A stretch of 64,000 nucleotides of DNA. It comes from Ammoniphilus sp. CFH 90114. GTDB taxonomy: Bacteria; Bacillota; Bacilli; Aneurinibacillales; RAOX-1. Location of the stretch: assembly GCF_004123195.1 (NCBI RefSeq), contig NZ_SDLI01000010.1, positions 124,001 to 188,000 of the forward strand. Direction: 5' to 3'. The notes under the pieces were generated by a model. That model was not told the origin of the DNA, did not search any database, and saw only the letters and a program-made list of their open reading frames with translations. The translations under genes were made by a program, and so were the position numbers. The stretch's first letter is position 1. Each line of letters starts with the position of its first letter. Below, one piece after another: positions 18,326 through 26,747 of the stretch.

Positions 18326-18492
18326 GTTCTTCTCCTCTTCTCTCCACTTTTATTGTTTTATTATTCCAGAGGACCGACTCGATAATTCAAAGGTAGTTCA
18401 TTTTTCCCTTTCTATTCACTTTCACTTCCAACAAAATAGGTTTTATTGTAAAATACTTCTAATACGAATTGATTTATTCTATGGAGGAACTT

Positions 18493-18669
18493 ATGGGAAC
18501 TGAAATCATCAAGAACTTAGGTACAAGTGAATACATCATGTGGATCTACTTAAAGGAGAGAAATTTTGTTCTTCCACCTATAAACGAAATGACAAAACAC
18601 TTTGGTCGACATCCTAGAACCATAAGAGTTTGGATAAAAAAGCTACGAGAAAACGGATACATAAAATAA
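18493..18669 (+). CDS. Small helix-turn-helix protein
   Basis: This 58-aa protein has MTKHFGRHPRTIRVWIKKLRENGYIK as a winged-helix or HTH recognition element. The ATG at 18493 follows GGAGG by six bases. The longer reading from 18469 has no ribosome site and its second ATG is part of the ribosome site. It could be a DNA-binding regulator resembling the N-terminal HTH of replication or plasmid-type proteins. Function unknown. Confidence 0.6.
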   Translation: MGTEIIKNLGTSEYIMWIYLKERNFVLPPINEMTKHFGRHPRTIRVWIKKLRENGYIK

Positions 18670-18673
18670 GCTC

Positions 18674-18715
18674 TTGACCCGCTGCGTTGCAACGGATACA
18701 AGTTGCGCGGGTCAA
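18674..18715 (+). terminator. Hairpin after the small HTH gene
   Basis: TTGACCCGC / GCGGGTCAA stem with an inner TTGCAAC / GTTGC element. There is no T-run, so termination is uncertain. Confidence 0.4.
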
Positions 18716-18965
18716 ACTCTTGGTTCCCTCTCATTTTCTCTTCCATCTTCGGCGAGACCACCCCCACCAAAAACCACTCCCCATTCACTACGAAGTGAAT
18801 AATTTTTCCTAATCTTCCTTCAACTAAATAGGTAAATGTAACTAATTACATGTTTTGCGCTTTATAGTCCATTCGACATAATTTATAATCTTAATAATTA
18901 TAGTTGTACCCATTACGACTTTGAGGTTGACAGCGATCACCATTTCACATACAGGGGGAAACAAT

Positions 18966-21479
18966 GTGTCGATTAAGGCAAAAGTAGCGACTGTATTTTT
19001 GTTGCTTGTAACCGTGGTTCTAATATCGAATAACGCGTTACACTACTATTCTACTAAGAATATATTGGTAGAAAACCAGAAGAAGCTCATGGAGATTACC
19101 GCTAAAGAGATCAGCATTGCAATTGAAAATTCAAGAGAAGGTTCAAAATACATTGAGGATCTCATTGGAGAGAAGCTACGAGTGGCTTCCCTTGTAGCTA
19201 AGTATGCCCTTTCCCCCCAAGCAGATCAGGTAACGAATGAGGAATTACAGAGACTTAGTAAGGAAATTGGGGTCTCTCATATCACGTTATTTCAAGAAAC
19301 AGAGGAAGATATCATTGCTGTAAAATCATCTGATGTTAAAGAAGTCGGTATTGGTTCAAAGGAATGGGGATATTGGTTTGACGCCTTTCATCAATTATTA
19401 AGAGGGGAAGAAGTAACGGTTCCCCAAGGGCAAAAACTCCCGAACTATTGGGCAGGACCGATTGATGTCTCTAGCTCTAATCCGGACCATTACGATAAAT
19501 GGGGATATTTCTATGATGGTACAACCGACTATATTATAGATCCTTATGTACGAGATACTCAGATCCAACAATTTGATGAGATTACTGGGATAAAATCCTT
19601 TCTAGACAAAACACTACAAAATAACGAATTCACCCTAGAGATAACTGGCTTTAACCCGAAGGCCTTTGGGAAAGAACCCATTATTACTCAATCTAACGGC
19701 ATATCTTATGTACGCAAAGATGACGAACCCATCCTATTTGGTAACTACAGCTTTAAGCTTGAATCCACCGATGTTGCTCTGGTGAACCAGGCCATTACAA
19801 CAGGGAAAATACAAAGTCTTGAAGCAGAGATTAATGGCAAAAAGGTAATCAAAAGCTTCTATCCTGTACTCGCGGATAAGCCTTACGTTATTGGACTAGT
19901 AAATGACTATAAGCTCATCGAAGATGTGCTTAGTGAGCAACTATACAACAATGCGATCATCTCCATTGTTATTCTACTCATTGTCTTTATGGTTAGCTAC
20001 TCCCTTGCCGGTTATTTAGTCAGACCCGTTCAGTACATCCTTCAAAAAGTAGAAGAAATTTCAAAAGGAGATTTCTCCGTTAGAGTGGAAAGAAATTCAA
20101 AAGACGAAATAGGTTTACTAAGTGACGGGATTAATACGATGTCGCAGAACTTGGAGAGTTATACGAAGCAAATTCGATATCAAGCAGAGCATGACTCTTT
20201 AACGAATCTTCCTAATCGACGTGCTTTCACTACTCAACTTCAGAAACATATCGAAAAAGCCGATATGAATAAAGATACGATAGCTGTGATGTTCCTTGAT
20301 TTAGACCGTTTTAAATCCGTCAACGATGGATTAGGTCATACCTTCGGAGATCAGTTGTTGATAGCCGTTGCGAATAGAATGCTCGATTCTCTTGGACAAG
20401 CCTACCGGATCGGTGGAGATGAATTTACTATCATCTTAACGGATACTTCAAGAGAAGAAGTCGGCAAAATGGCCCAGAAGATCCTTACTATGCTTAATCA
20501 GCCTTTCACCTTGGATGAACATGAAGTTTTCGTAACCACAAGTATTGGGATCAGTTTGTTCCCAACTGATGGAGAAAGTGTTGAGCATCTTGTTAAGAAT
20601 GCGGACATAGCCATGTACCGAGCAAAGGAAGAAGGTAAAAACACCTATCATTTCTTCAACTCGGAACTTAATGAACAGCTTCTTAAACGAACTACTCTGG
20701 AAAGAGAATTACGTAAAGCACTGCAGCGTAATGAATTTCAGCTCTATTACCAACCTAAAGTCAATATGAAGACGGGACAAATCACAGGGGTAGAAGCGCT
20801 GATCCGCTGGTTCCATCCGGAAATGGGCTTAGTTTCACCTGGAGAATTTATACCTATTGCTGAAGAGACAGGGTTAATTAAATCCATTGGGGACTGGGTA
20901 CTCCGAACAGCATGTGCTCAAAATAAGCTCTGGCAAGAACAAGGATACCCTCCTATGCGTGTTGCTGTAAATCTATCAGCCCAGCAATTTCAGCAATCTA
21001 ATCTCATCCACACGATTATGGATGTACTAGAACAAACGAAATTGGAAGCTAAATATTTAGAGATTGAAATTACAGAAAACGTAGCCATGAGCAATGCCGA
21101 CTTTGTCATTGAAAAGCTGAATAAATTAAAATCATTAGGTATTCACCTTGCCATTGATGACTTTGGAACAGGATACTCTTCACTAAGTTATCTTAAAAAG
21201 TTTCCTATTGATACATTAAAGATTGATCGTTCCTTTATACGTGATATTTCTAAAGACATTGATAATGAGACCATTATCACAACCATCATTGTTATGGCTC
21301 ACCACCTGAAACTAAACATTGTAGCCGAGGGTGTGGAAGAGGAGCATCAACTTTCCTTCCTAAGACAACAAAATTGTCACGAGATTCAAGGCTTTCTCAT
21401 TGCTAGACCTCTATCCGTGCAAGATTTCGAAAGAAATTTCCAGAACCTACAAGAAGTTGCAGCAGGCTATCAATCATAG
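18966..21479 (+). CDS. Membrane GGDEF-EAL protein (c-di-GMP synthesis/hydrolysis)
   Basis: This 837-aa protein has membrane helix 1 (about 5-25), a roughly 300-residue extracellular sensor and helix 2 (about 330-350). HAMP, GGDEF (about 415-570) with intact IGGDEFTIIL, and EAL (about 580-830) with EALIRW, ITENVAM, DDFGTGYSSL and VAEGVEEE follow. Both active-site signatures look intact, so it could make or break c-di-GMP depending on signal. The GTG at 18966 follows AGGGGGAA by six bases; the ATG two bases earlier is out of frame. It is followed 18 bp later by an SDR gene. Confidence 0.92.
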   Translation: MSIKAKVATVFLLLVTVVLISNNALHYYSTKNILVENQKKLMEITAKEISIAIENSREGSKYIEDLIGEKLRVASLVAKYALSPQADQVTNEELQRLSKEIGVSHITLFQETEEDIIAVKSSDVKEVGIGSKEWGYWFDAFHQLLRGEEVTVPQGQKLPNYWAGPIDVSSSNPDHYDKWGYFYDGTTDYIIDPYVRDTQIQQFDEITGIKSFLDKTLQNNEFTLEITGFNPKAFGKEPIITQSNGISYVRKDDEPILFGNYSFKLESTDVALVNQAITTGKIQSLEAEINGKKVIKSFYPVLADKPYVIGLVNDYKLIEDVLSEQLYNNAIISIVILLIVFMVSYSLAGYLVRPVQYILQKVEEISKGDFSVRVERNSKDEIGLLSDGINTMSQNLESYTKQIRYQAEHDSLTNLPNRRAFTTQLQKHIEKADMNKDTIAVMFLDLDRFKSVNDGLGHTFGDQLLIAVANRMLDSLGQAYRIGGDEFTIILTDTSREEVGKMAQKILTMLNQPFTLDEHEVFVTTSIGISLFPTDGESVEHLVKNADIAMYRAKEEGKNTYHFFNSELNEQLLKRTTLERELRKALQRNEFQLYYQPKVNMKTGQITGVEALIRWFHPEMGLVSPGEFIPIAEETGLIKSIGDWVLRTACAQNKLWQEQGYPPMRVAVNLSAQQFQQSNLIHTIMDVLEQTKLEAKYLEIEITENVAMSNADFVIEKLNKLKSLGIHLAIDDFGTGYSSLSYLKKFPIDTLKIDRSFIRDISKDIDNETIITTIIVMAHHLKLNIVAEGVEEEHQLSFLRQQNCHEIQGFLIARPLSVQDFERNFQNLQEVAAGYQS

Positions 21480-21497
21480 AAAAGGGGAGCAAAAAAG

Positions 21498-22208
21498 TTG
21501 AATGGTGTCTTATATGGAAAGACCGTATTAATTACTGGTGGAACTCGCGGCCTTGGGAAAAGCATCTCAACGCTCTTAGCTAAGGAAGGAGCTTCCGTCC
21601 TTGTAACTTCTAGAAATGCAGAACCAACCTTATGGAAGACCCCCGTGAAATCGGGGGAAATTCAAGATCTACACCTGGATGTAACGAACGAAGAAGAAGT
21701 AAAACAAGTGTTTGAGCACCTTGCTTCCGTTCAAGGACGATTAGACATCTTAATCAACAATGCAGGGGTAGGCATCTTTAAATCGATTGAGGAAACCACT
21801 CTGACCGAATGGAATGAAGTGATTCAAACGAATCTTACAGGTGTTTTCTTATGCTCACGAGAGGCTTTCAAAACTATGAAGAAGCAAAACGGCGGAAGGA
21901 TTATTAATATAAGCTCTGTAGCCGGTTATCTTCCCATCCCTGAAAATGGGGCTTATGGGTCCTCTAAATTTGGTGTGCGGGGCCTCTCTGCGATTTTGAA
22001 TGAAGAAGGAAAACCTTATAACATTCGCGTATCTATTGTAAGTCCTGGTGCTATTCAAACCGATATGAGTAAAGATCGAACTTCCTTTTGCAGTGAAGAT
22101 ATGCTACAACCAGAGGACGTGGCAGAGACGGTCCTAGATATTTCAAAGCGACCATTGCACGTACGCATCGATGAAGTCAAAATTCTACCTCCAAAAGGCA
22201 TACTTTAA
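21498..22208 (+). CDS. Short-chain dehydrogenase/reductase
   Basis: This 236-aa SDR has the Rossmann motif TGGTRGLGKS (about 13-22), NNAGVG, an active-site serine in INISSVAG and YGSSK with the catalytic Tyr/Lys. The TTG start follows AAAGGGGAGC. It is the first of three closely spaced genes (SDR, SDR, TIM barrel) downstream of the GGDEF-EAL gene. The substrate is unknown, but a polyol or sugar pathway is suggested by the third gene. Confidence 0.9.
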   Translation: MNGVLYGKTVLITGGTRGLGKSISTLLAKEGASVLVTSRNAEPTLWKTPVKSGEIQDLHLDVTNEEEVKQVFEHLASVQGRLDILINNAGVGIFKSIEETTLTEWNEVIQTNLTGVFLCSREAFKTMKKQNGGRIINISSVAGYLPIPENGAYGSSKFGVRGLSAILNEEGKPYNIRVSIVSPGAIQTDMSKDRTSFCSEDMLQPEDVAETVLDISKRPLHVRIDEVKILPPKGIL

Positions 22209-22229
22209 TGAAAACGAGAGGTTAATAGG

Positions 22230-23000
22230 ATGGAAAAAGTAGCTATTGTAACAGGAGCCGGAAGCGGTATTGGCGCCGCCACAGCAAAACTATTAGCCAA
22301 ACAGAACATGGCCGTTGCTGTACTTGACTTAAATGAACAAAGCGCAATGCAAATCGCAGAACAAATTGAATGGGAAGGAGGGCGAGCCTTCGCCCTTCGC
22401 TGTGATGTCGGTAAAAAGGAAGATGTCGAGCAAGCCATCTCCATTACCGAAAAAAATTGGGACACTCCCCTCGTTCTAATTAATAACGCCGGAGTTGGCG
22501 GACCTTTTCATCGGGTTGACCAGGTTTCTGATGACGAATGGGATTGGATCATCAATACCAATTTAAAAAGCGTCTTCTTGTTTACTCGAAATCTTCTTCC
22601 CAAGATGAAAGAGGCTGGTTTTGGTCGTATCGTTAACGTTGCTTCCATTCAGGGACTCCTTGGTTCCGCCCACTCCTCTACCTATGTTGCCAGTAAGCAC
22701 GGAATGATTGGATACACCAAAACAATTGCCGCAGAGTGGGGCCGATACGGCATTACTTGCAATGCGATATGTCCTGGGTATGTAAATAGTCAGTTAGGCA
22801 TTCGTCCTGAAGACATCTCGGATTACTATCAGCGCGTAATGGATAAATCACCCGTGCAGCGAGTAGCTGACCCGATCGAGGTTGCTTCGTTAATTGCTCA
22901 TTTAGTCGGGGAGTTTGGCGGATACATCAATGGCGCCTCCTATACCATTGACGGAGGAATCTCCGCTCATGTCGGCATCACTTCTAATTTAACAGAGTGA
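22230..23000 (+). CDS. Short-chain dehydrogenase/reductase (FabG-like)
   Basis: This 256-aa SDR has TGAGSGIGAATAK (cofactor loop), NNAGVGG, NVASIQG, the catalytic YVASKHG and a C-terminal YTIDGGIS as in FabG-type enzymes. The sequence after the glycine loop (VLDLNEQS) has an aspartate that favours NAD. It lies 21 bp after the first SDR. With the following isomerase-like gene it may catalyse successive oxidation and reduction steps on a sugar or sugar acid. The specificity is an inference. Confidence 0.9.
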   Translation: MEKVAIVTGAGSGIGAATAKLLAKQNMAVAVLDLNEQSAMQIAEQIEWEGGRAFALRCDVGKKEDVEQAISITEKNWDTPLVLINNAGVGGPFHRVDQVSDDEWDWIINTNLKSVFLFTRNLLPKMKEAGFGRIVNVASIQGLLGSAHSSTYVASKHGMIGYTKTIAAEWGRYGITCNAICPGYVNSQLGIRPEDISDYYQRVMDKSPVQRVADPIEVASLIAHLVGEFGGYINGASYTIDGGISAHVGITSNLTE

Positions 23001-23013
23001 GGTGTTGTTAAAA

Positions 23014-23796
23014 GTGAAGTTATCCTGTCAAGAGCATCTCGTTCCTGGTGACACATTGATTGAAAAGGTAAAGTGGTTAGAAGAACATGAATTTCAAGGT
23101 ATCGAGTTATGGGCATTTCAGATCAAGGACCGAGTAGAGGAAATAAAACAAGTATTCAACCACACCTCCATTCAAATGAGTGCTCTTTGCGGTGGGTATG
23201 AAGGTCAATTATTCGGCGATTCTACGGAGTCCACACAAACAGCCATAGCTGGTGTAAAAGAACTTATCCAAATTTCTAGCGACATCGGGTGTCCAGGGGT
23301 CATTGTCGTTCCCTCGTTTGGCACCTCTCGGTCCCTTGGGGTGCTTCAACCTCTTCCTTCTATAACAAGAAGCCAAGTGGAATCTTTTTCAACGACTCTT
23401 TTGGACCTTGCTCAAGTAGCACAACATTATCATATTAAACTATACGTTGAAGCTATCAACCGGTACGAAAGTGTTTGCTTTAACCAACTCAGAGACATCG
23501 TAGCTGCATTTGAACTTGTCTCATCTCCATCTCTTGCTTTACTAGCTGATACCTTTCATATGAGTATAGAAGAATCATCGCCTACTGACTCTATTAATCA
23601 ATTCCAGTCCTCCATCGGCTATGTTCATTTAGCTGATACCAATAGACGTGCTCCTGGTTTAGGTCATATGGATTTTTCTAGTATACTTCAAGGGTTGCAC
23701 GCAATAAGTTATAGTGGCTTTATGTCATTAGAGTGCTTCATTCAGGAGGAGAAAGAATTGGTACAGGCTAGGGACTATGTCAGAGGATTAATCTGA
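23014..23796 (+). CDS. Sugar-phosphate isomerase/epimerase-like TIM-barrel protein
   Basis: This is a roughly 260-aa protein of the xylose-isomerase-like/AP-endonuclease-2 TIM-barrel family. Recognisable strands include LYVEAINRYES (metal-binding Glu), LALLADTFHMSIEE (His), GYVHLADTNRRAPG (His/Asp) and GFMSLECF (Glu), which together form the usual metal site. I prefer the GTG at 23014 because GAGGTG lies eight bases upstream; the GTG at 23002 overlaps that site. It is the last gene of the three-gene cassette, followed by a terminator. Confidence 0.88.
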   Translation: MKLSCQEHLVPGDTLIEKVKWLEEHEFQGIELWAFQIKDRVEEIKQVFNHTSIQMSALCGGYEGQLFGDSTESTQTAIAGVKELIQISSDIGCPGVIVVPSFGTSRSLGVLQPLPSITRSQVESFSTTLLDLAQVAQHYHIKLYVEAINRYESVCFNQLRDIVAAFELVSSPSLALLADTFHMSIEESSPTDSINQFQSSIGYVHLADTNRRAPGLGHMDFSSILQGLHAISYSGFMSLECFIQEEKELVQARDYVRGLI

Positions 23797-23819
23797 GATC
23801 ATGTAATTTTCCTAAACTT

Positions 23820-23860
23820 GAGTCTTATCACCTTTCATGTGATGTAGACTCTTTTTATTT
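23820..23860 (+). terminator. Terminator of the SDR-isomerase cassette
   Basis: GAGTC-TCAC / GTGA-GACTC hairpin followed by TTTTT. Confidence 0.75.
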
Positions 23861-23932
23861 TAGACAAATTATGGAAAAAAATCCTTTTTTCATTTACACT
23901 ATTAGTATGTTATTAAAGATGGCGGTGACTCC

Positions 23933-24597
23933 ATGCAGGCAAAAGGCAGAATGATTGGTTCCTCATTCGTACTCATTTACTCCTTATGCATTTACGTATT
24001 CTCAGACCTATCCATTACTGAATATCCCATCCTCTTGATTCTACTGCTTGCTTGTTCACATTAATAGGTTGGTTCTTGGGCTTTCACTATGATCAAGCCA
24101 TCTACTTCTCTTTTAAGGATCCGTTGACACAAGCCTATAATAGAAGATTCGTGCTAAGGGTCTTCCCTAAGTTAGTAAAGAAAGTGAATAAGGAGGGCAG
24201 CCATTTCTGTTTATTTATCCTAGATTGCAATAATTTTAAAGCAATTAATGACAACTATGGGCACAAGATCGGCGACAAGGTTCTCTATCACGTGTCAAAG
24301 GTTCTGATGGAAAATACAAGAACTCAAGATATTGTCGCCCGTTGGGGTGGAGATGAGTTTCTCATTCTAACTACAATGCCAACAGAATCCGCGATCAACT
24401 CCTTCCAGAATCGTCTTCATCATGAGATAGCCAAGCTTTCTCATGTCATGAAGTTGGAGATTAGTGTCTCTATTGGAGTATCTGTCTCAAAGGGCCAACT
24501 AAGATCCCTTCAGCATATGATCCAAGATACTGATAAAGAGCTTTATAATCAAAAACAAACCCTTGATCGTACGGAAATGCAAATCATTGTTCAATAA
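23933..24597 (+). pseudogene. Membrane diguanylate cyclase split by a frameshift
   Basis: The first frame, from the ATG at 23933 (ribosome site GGCGGTGACTCC), encodes two hydrophobic helices ending ILLLACSH and a stop near 24062. The next frame overlaps it and continues LIGWFLGFHYDQAIYFSFKDPLTQAYNRRF into a complete GGDEF domain with WGGDEFLIL. The two parts match the normal layout of a short two-helix diguanylate cyclase. One base appears to be missing around 24045-24060. It is either an inactivated cyclase or an assembly error; alternatively the cytosolic part is made alone from an internal start. Confidence 0.75.
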
Positions 24598-24598
24598 A

Positions 24599-24638
24599 GA
24601 GATGAGATGACCTAATCTTTTAGTCATCTCATCTTTTT
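24599..24638 (+). terminator. Terminator of the diguanylate cyclase gene
   Basis: AGATGAGATGAC / GTCATCTCATCT, a 12-bp perfect stem followed by TTTTT. Confidence 0.85.
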
Positions 24639-24767
24639 GATCTCCGACGGTGCAAACTGATTCAAATTGCCTAGAAATTTTTATGTTCTATTTTGTTATA
24701 TTCTTTATTTGCTTATAATAACTAGTTATTCTTCTTCACTAAATGGTAACAAAGTAGGTGATACAAT

Positions 24768-25128
24768 ATGAACATTGATTGGATTAGATGCTTTATTGAA
24801 GTTGTCGAGAACAAGAGTATATCTAAAGCAAGCGAGAAATTAAATCTAACCCAACCAGCCGTGAGCCAACAGATTAAAAAGCTTGAAGATTCACTTAATA
24901 TTGCCCTGTCATAATGGATCACCAAGTGATGTCTACGTAACAAGTGAAAATGAAGACGCAAAGCAAATAGTAATAAACATGCTTAAACCAACTCCATTTC
25001 GAATTATTGACGCTGGTTCATTGAAGAATAATCGCACCATTGAGCGTATGACCTTATTTCAACGTGAGATTGCAATCCGGTACGGTCACTACCCCTATGT
25101 ATCATTCCGTGTATGGGGTATGAATTAA
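24768..25128 (+). pseudogene. LysR N-terminal fragment joined to an F420-dependent-reductase-like C-terminal fragment
   Basis: From the ATG at 24768, 48 codons encode the helix-turn-helix of a LysR regulator (SKASEKLNLTQPAVSQQIKKLE), then a stop at 24912. A second frame immediately continues DVYVTSENEDAKQ...RIIDAGSLKNNRTIERMTLF up to a stop at 25128. That segment resembles the C-terminal half of NADPH-dependent F420-reductase-like Rossmann proteins. Neither gene is complete. The simplest reading is a deletion that removed the LysR effector domain, the intervening DNA and the reductase N-terminus. Confidence 0.65.
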
Positions 25129-25205
25129 TGTTGTTGACCTTGTTATTATAACTCTCAATATGGGAAATGGCTCCTTATCCTGCACTGATTTAAGGTCCTA
25201 AATAT

Positions 25206-25246
25206 AAAAAGGCTACTTTCAACTTGTTAATTACATTGAAGTAGCT
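25206..25246 (-). terminator. Minus-strand terminator
   Basis: On the minus strand, GCTACTTCAA / TTGAAAGTAGC forms an imperfect stem followed by TTTTT. It is downstream of the EthD gene and the membrane-protein remnant. Confidence 0.65.
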
Positions 25247-25314
25247 ATTAATTATGATTTAATATTCCTCCTTACAACTTCTTTTTATGATACAATCTTT
25301 TCCACCTGACCCGA

Positions 25315-25467
25315 CTAGTGAGTATGTTTGTACGCTATCCAAGGTATAGCAAACGTGTAGAGCAAATTCCAACCCGAGAAACAAGGGATTATCATATGTC
25401 CAAAATATCTAATTTGAACAAAGCGTGTAGCGATGGTGAAAAATAAACCTGTTGCCAAACATATCAT
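25315..25467 (-). pseudogene. Possible C-terminal remnant of a membrane protein
   Basis: A 50-codon open frame directly after the EthD stop reads TRFVQIRYFGHMIIPCFSGW followed by a hydrophobic NLLYTFAIPWIAYKH end. It looks like the last two membrane helices of a permease. There is no ribosome site and no N-terminus. I do not recognise the family securely. It may be chance or a decayed gene. Confidence 0.35.
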
Positions 25468-25781
25468 TAGTTTCCTAGGGTCTCAGAGAAAACAATACGA
25501 GGAGGTCCAGATAAAAAGTTCATTAAATTTTCTACATCACTATATAATTGGCCTCCATGACTAGAAGCTAGCGATTCTTCCATCATACTCTTACTTTTAA
25601 AACTAAACTGTGCTATTAAGTAAGGAGTAAATTCAAGATTGTTACTTTCAAACACTTTATTTACGGTAACCTCTTCAACAAATGGGAGAGCCTTTATAAG
25701 TGGAAGATGTGTTCCAAAGTAATGATTATCAAATCCTTCTCGGTCTTTTGGTTCAGGTAAGGTTACTGTTATCCTAATCAT
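25467..25781 (-). CDS. EthD domain protein
   Basis: This is a 104-aa dimeric alpha/beta-barrel-type protein. ITVTLPEPKDREGFDNHYFGTHLPLI is the EthD signature (first strand and the YxxxHxPL region). EthD-family proteins accompany ether- or phenolic-compound-degradation genes, and most have no proven enzyme activity. It lies 81 bp after an MBL hydrolase gene on the same strand and may be cotranscribed with it. Ribosome site: AGGAGAG before the ATG. Confidence 0.8.
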   Translation of the reverse strand: MIRITVTLPEPKDREGFDNHYFGTHLPLIKALPFVEEVTVNKVFESNNLEFTPYLIAQFSFKSKSMMEESLASSHGGQLYSDVENLMNFLSGPPRIVFSETLGN

Positions 25782-25861
25782 AGCTACTCTCCTAAATATG
25801 GGATAATATAAATCGATACATCATTTAACTTCCTCTGTTATGAAGGCTAAGTTCAAAGGAA

Positions 25862-26605
25862 TTATACTTGATACCATTCTTTTGTATTTAATAACTTAGT
25901 TTTTACATTGTTTTTACTTGCAGCATCCAATAATCTTGGTAGTGAATCTTCTGATGAAATGTAATTAGGAGGGAAATGAAAAGCTCCAAAATGGATTGGT
26001 ATCAGGGTAGTAGCTCTCAATACCACTGCTGCAGAGACAGCTTGTTCAGCATTCATACAAATAGGCTGATGACTAGGAATGAGATCTGAATCGTTGATCA
26101 CCGGAGCATTAATCGGTAAAAACGCTACATCAAACGGCCCGTATTCATTTGAAATATTCCACCAATACCCATGCCAAAGCGTATCCCCACAGTGAATAAT
26201 TTTCTTGTCCGCTGTACTAACAACCCACGCAACCTGAGGGTCCCCTAAACCATCTACTGAATAAGTAGCTGTAACTTTCAAGTCACCAATTTCAATTGTA
26301 TCCTTTACGTTCACACCCATTACATTGGTCAAATTTGTCTTCTTAGCATTTTCTAAAGCTTCAATTGGAAGATAAACAGGAATGGATTCGCCATAGAATT
26401 CTCCAATTGCCCTGTAATCAAAGTGATCAGAGTGTGCGTGTGTAACAAAAACCGCATTAGGTCGTTCAAATTCATTTAGTGGATAGAACTTCTCAAGCGG
26501 TTCCCCAAAGAATCCTGTGTTTACATGATAAAGAGGATCAATAACGATTGAATAATCCCCACTCTTTACAATAATACCTGCCCACTGAAGCTTTTGAATA
26601 TGCAT
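25862..26605 (-). CDS. MBL-fold metal-dependent hydrolase
   Basis: This 247-aa metallo-beta-lactamase-fold protein has the metal motif THAHSDHFD (about 53-61). Further ligands probably lie in HCGDT and IPIHFG. It resembles UlaG/YfkN-like hydrolases. Its start HIQKLQWAGIIVKSG parallels that of the other MBL gene 1.4 kb away (LLQKLSWAGVLIQSE), and the two align along their whole length, so they are paralogues. The substrate is unknown. An inverted repeat lies upstream. Confidence 0.85.
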   Translation of the reverse strand: MHIQKLQWAGIIVKSGDYSIVIDPLYHVNTGFFGEPLEKFYPLNEFERPNAVFVTHAHSDHFDYRAIGEFYGESIPVYLPIEALENAKKTNLTNVMGVNVKDTIEIGDLKVTATYSVDGLGDPQVAWVVSTADKKIIHCGDTLWHGYWWNISNEYGPFDVAFLPINAPVINDSDLIPSHQPICMNAEQAVSAAVVLRATTLIPIHFGAFHFPPNYISSEDSLPRLLDAASKNNVKTKLLNTKEWYQV

Positions 26606-26652
26606 CTTACCAACCCTCTCCCAAAGTATATAACCGTTTAAATTAACTTTAT

Positions 26653-26685
26653 ACAGTTAAATATAAACTTATAAATTTAACCTGT
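26653..26685. promoter_or_regulatory. Candidate operator upstream of MBL hydrolase gene
   Basis: GTTAAAT and ATTTAAC form a perfect inverted pair around an AT-rich spacer, with outer ACA / TGT. They lie 50-80 bp before the hydrolase start. A further half site (CAGTTAAA) follows. The binding protein is unknown. Confidence 0.4.
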
Positions 26686-26747
26686 CAAACAAATTTTTAC
26701 CAGTTAAAGATGTCTCCATTATTAATTTATCTTTCCGTTATATCCTC

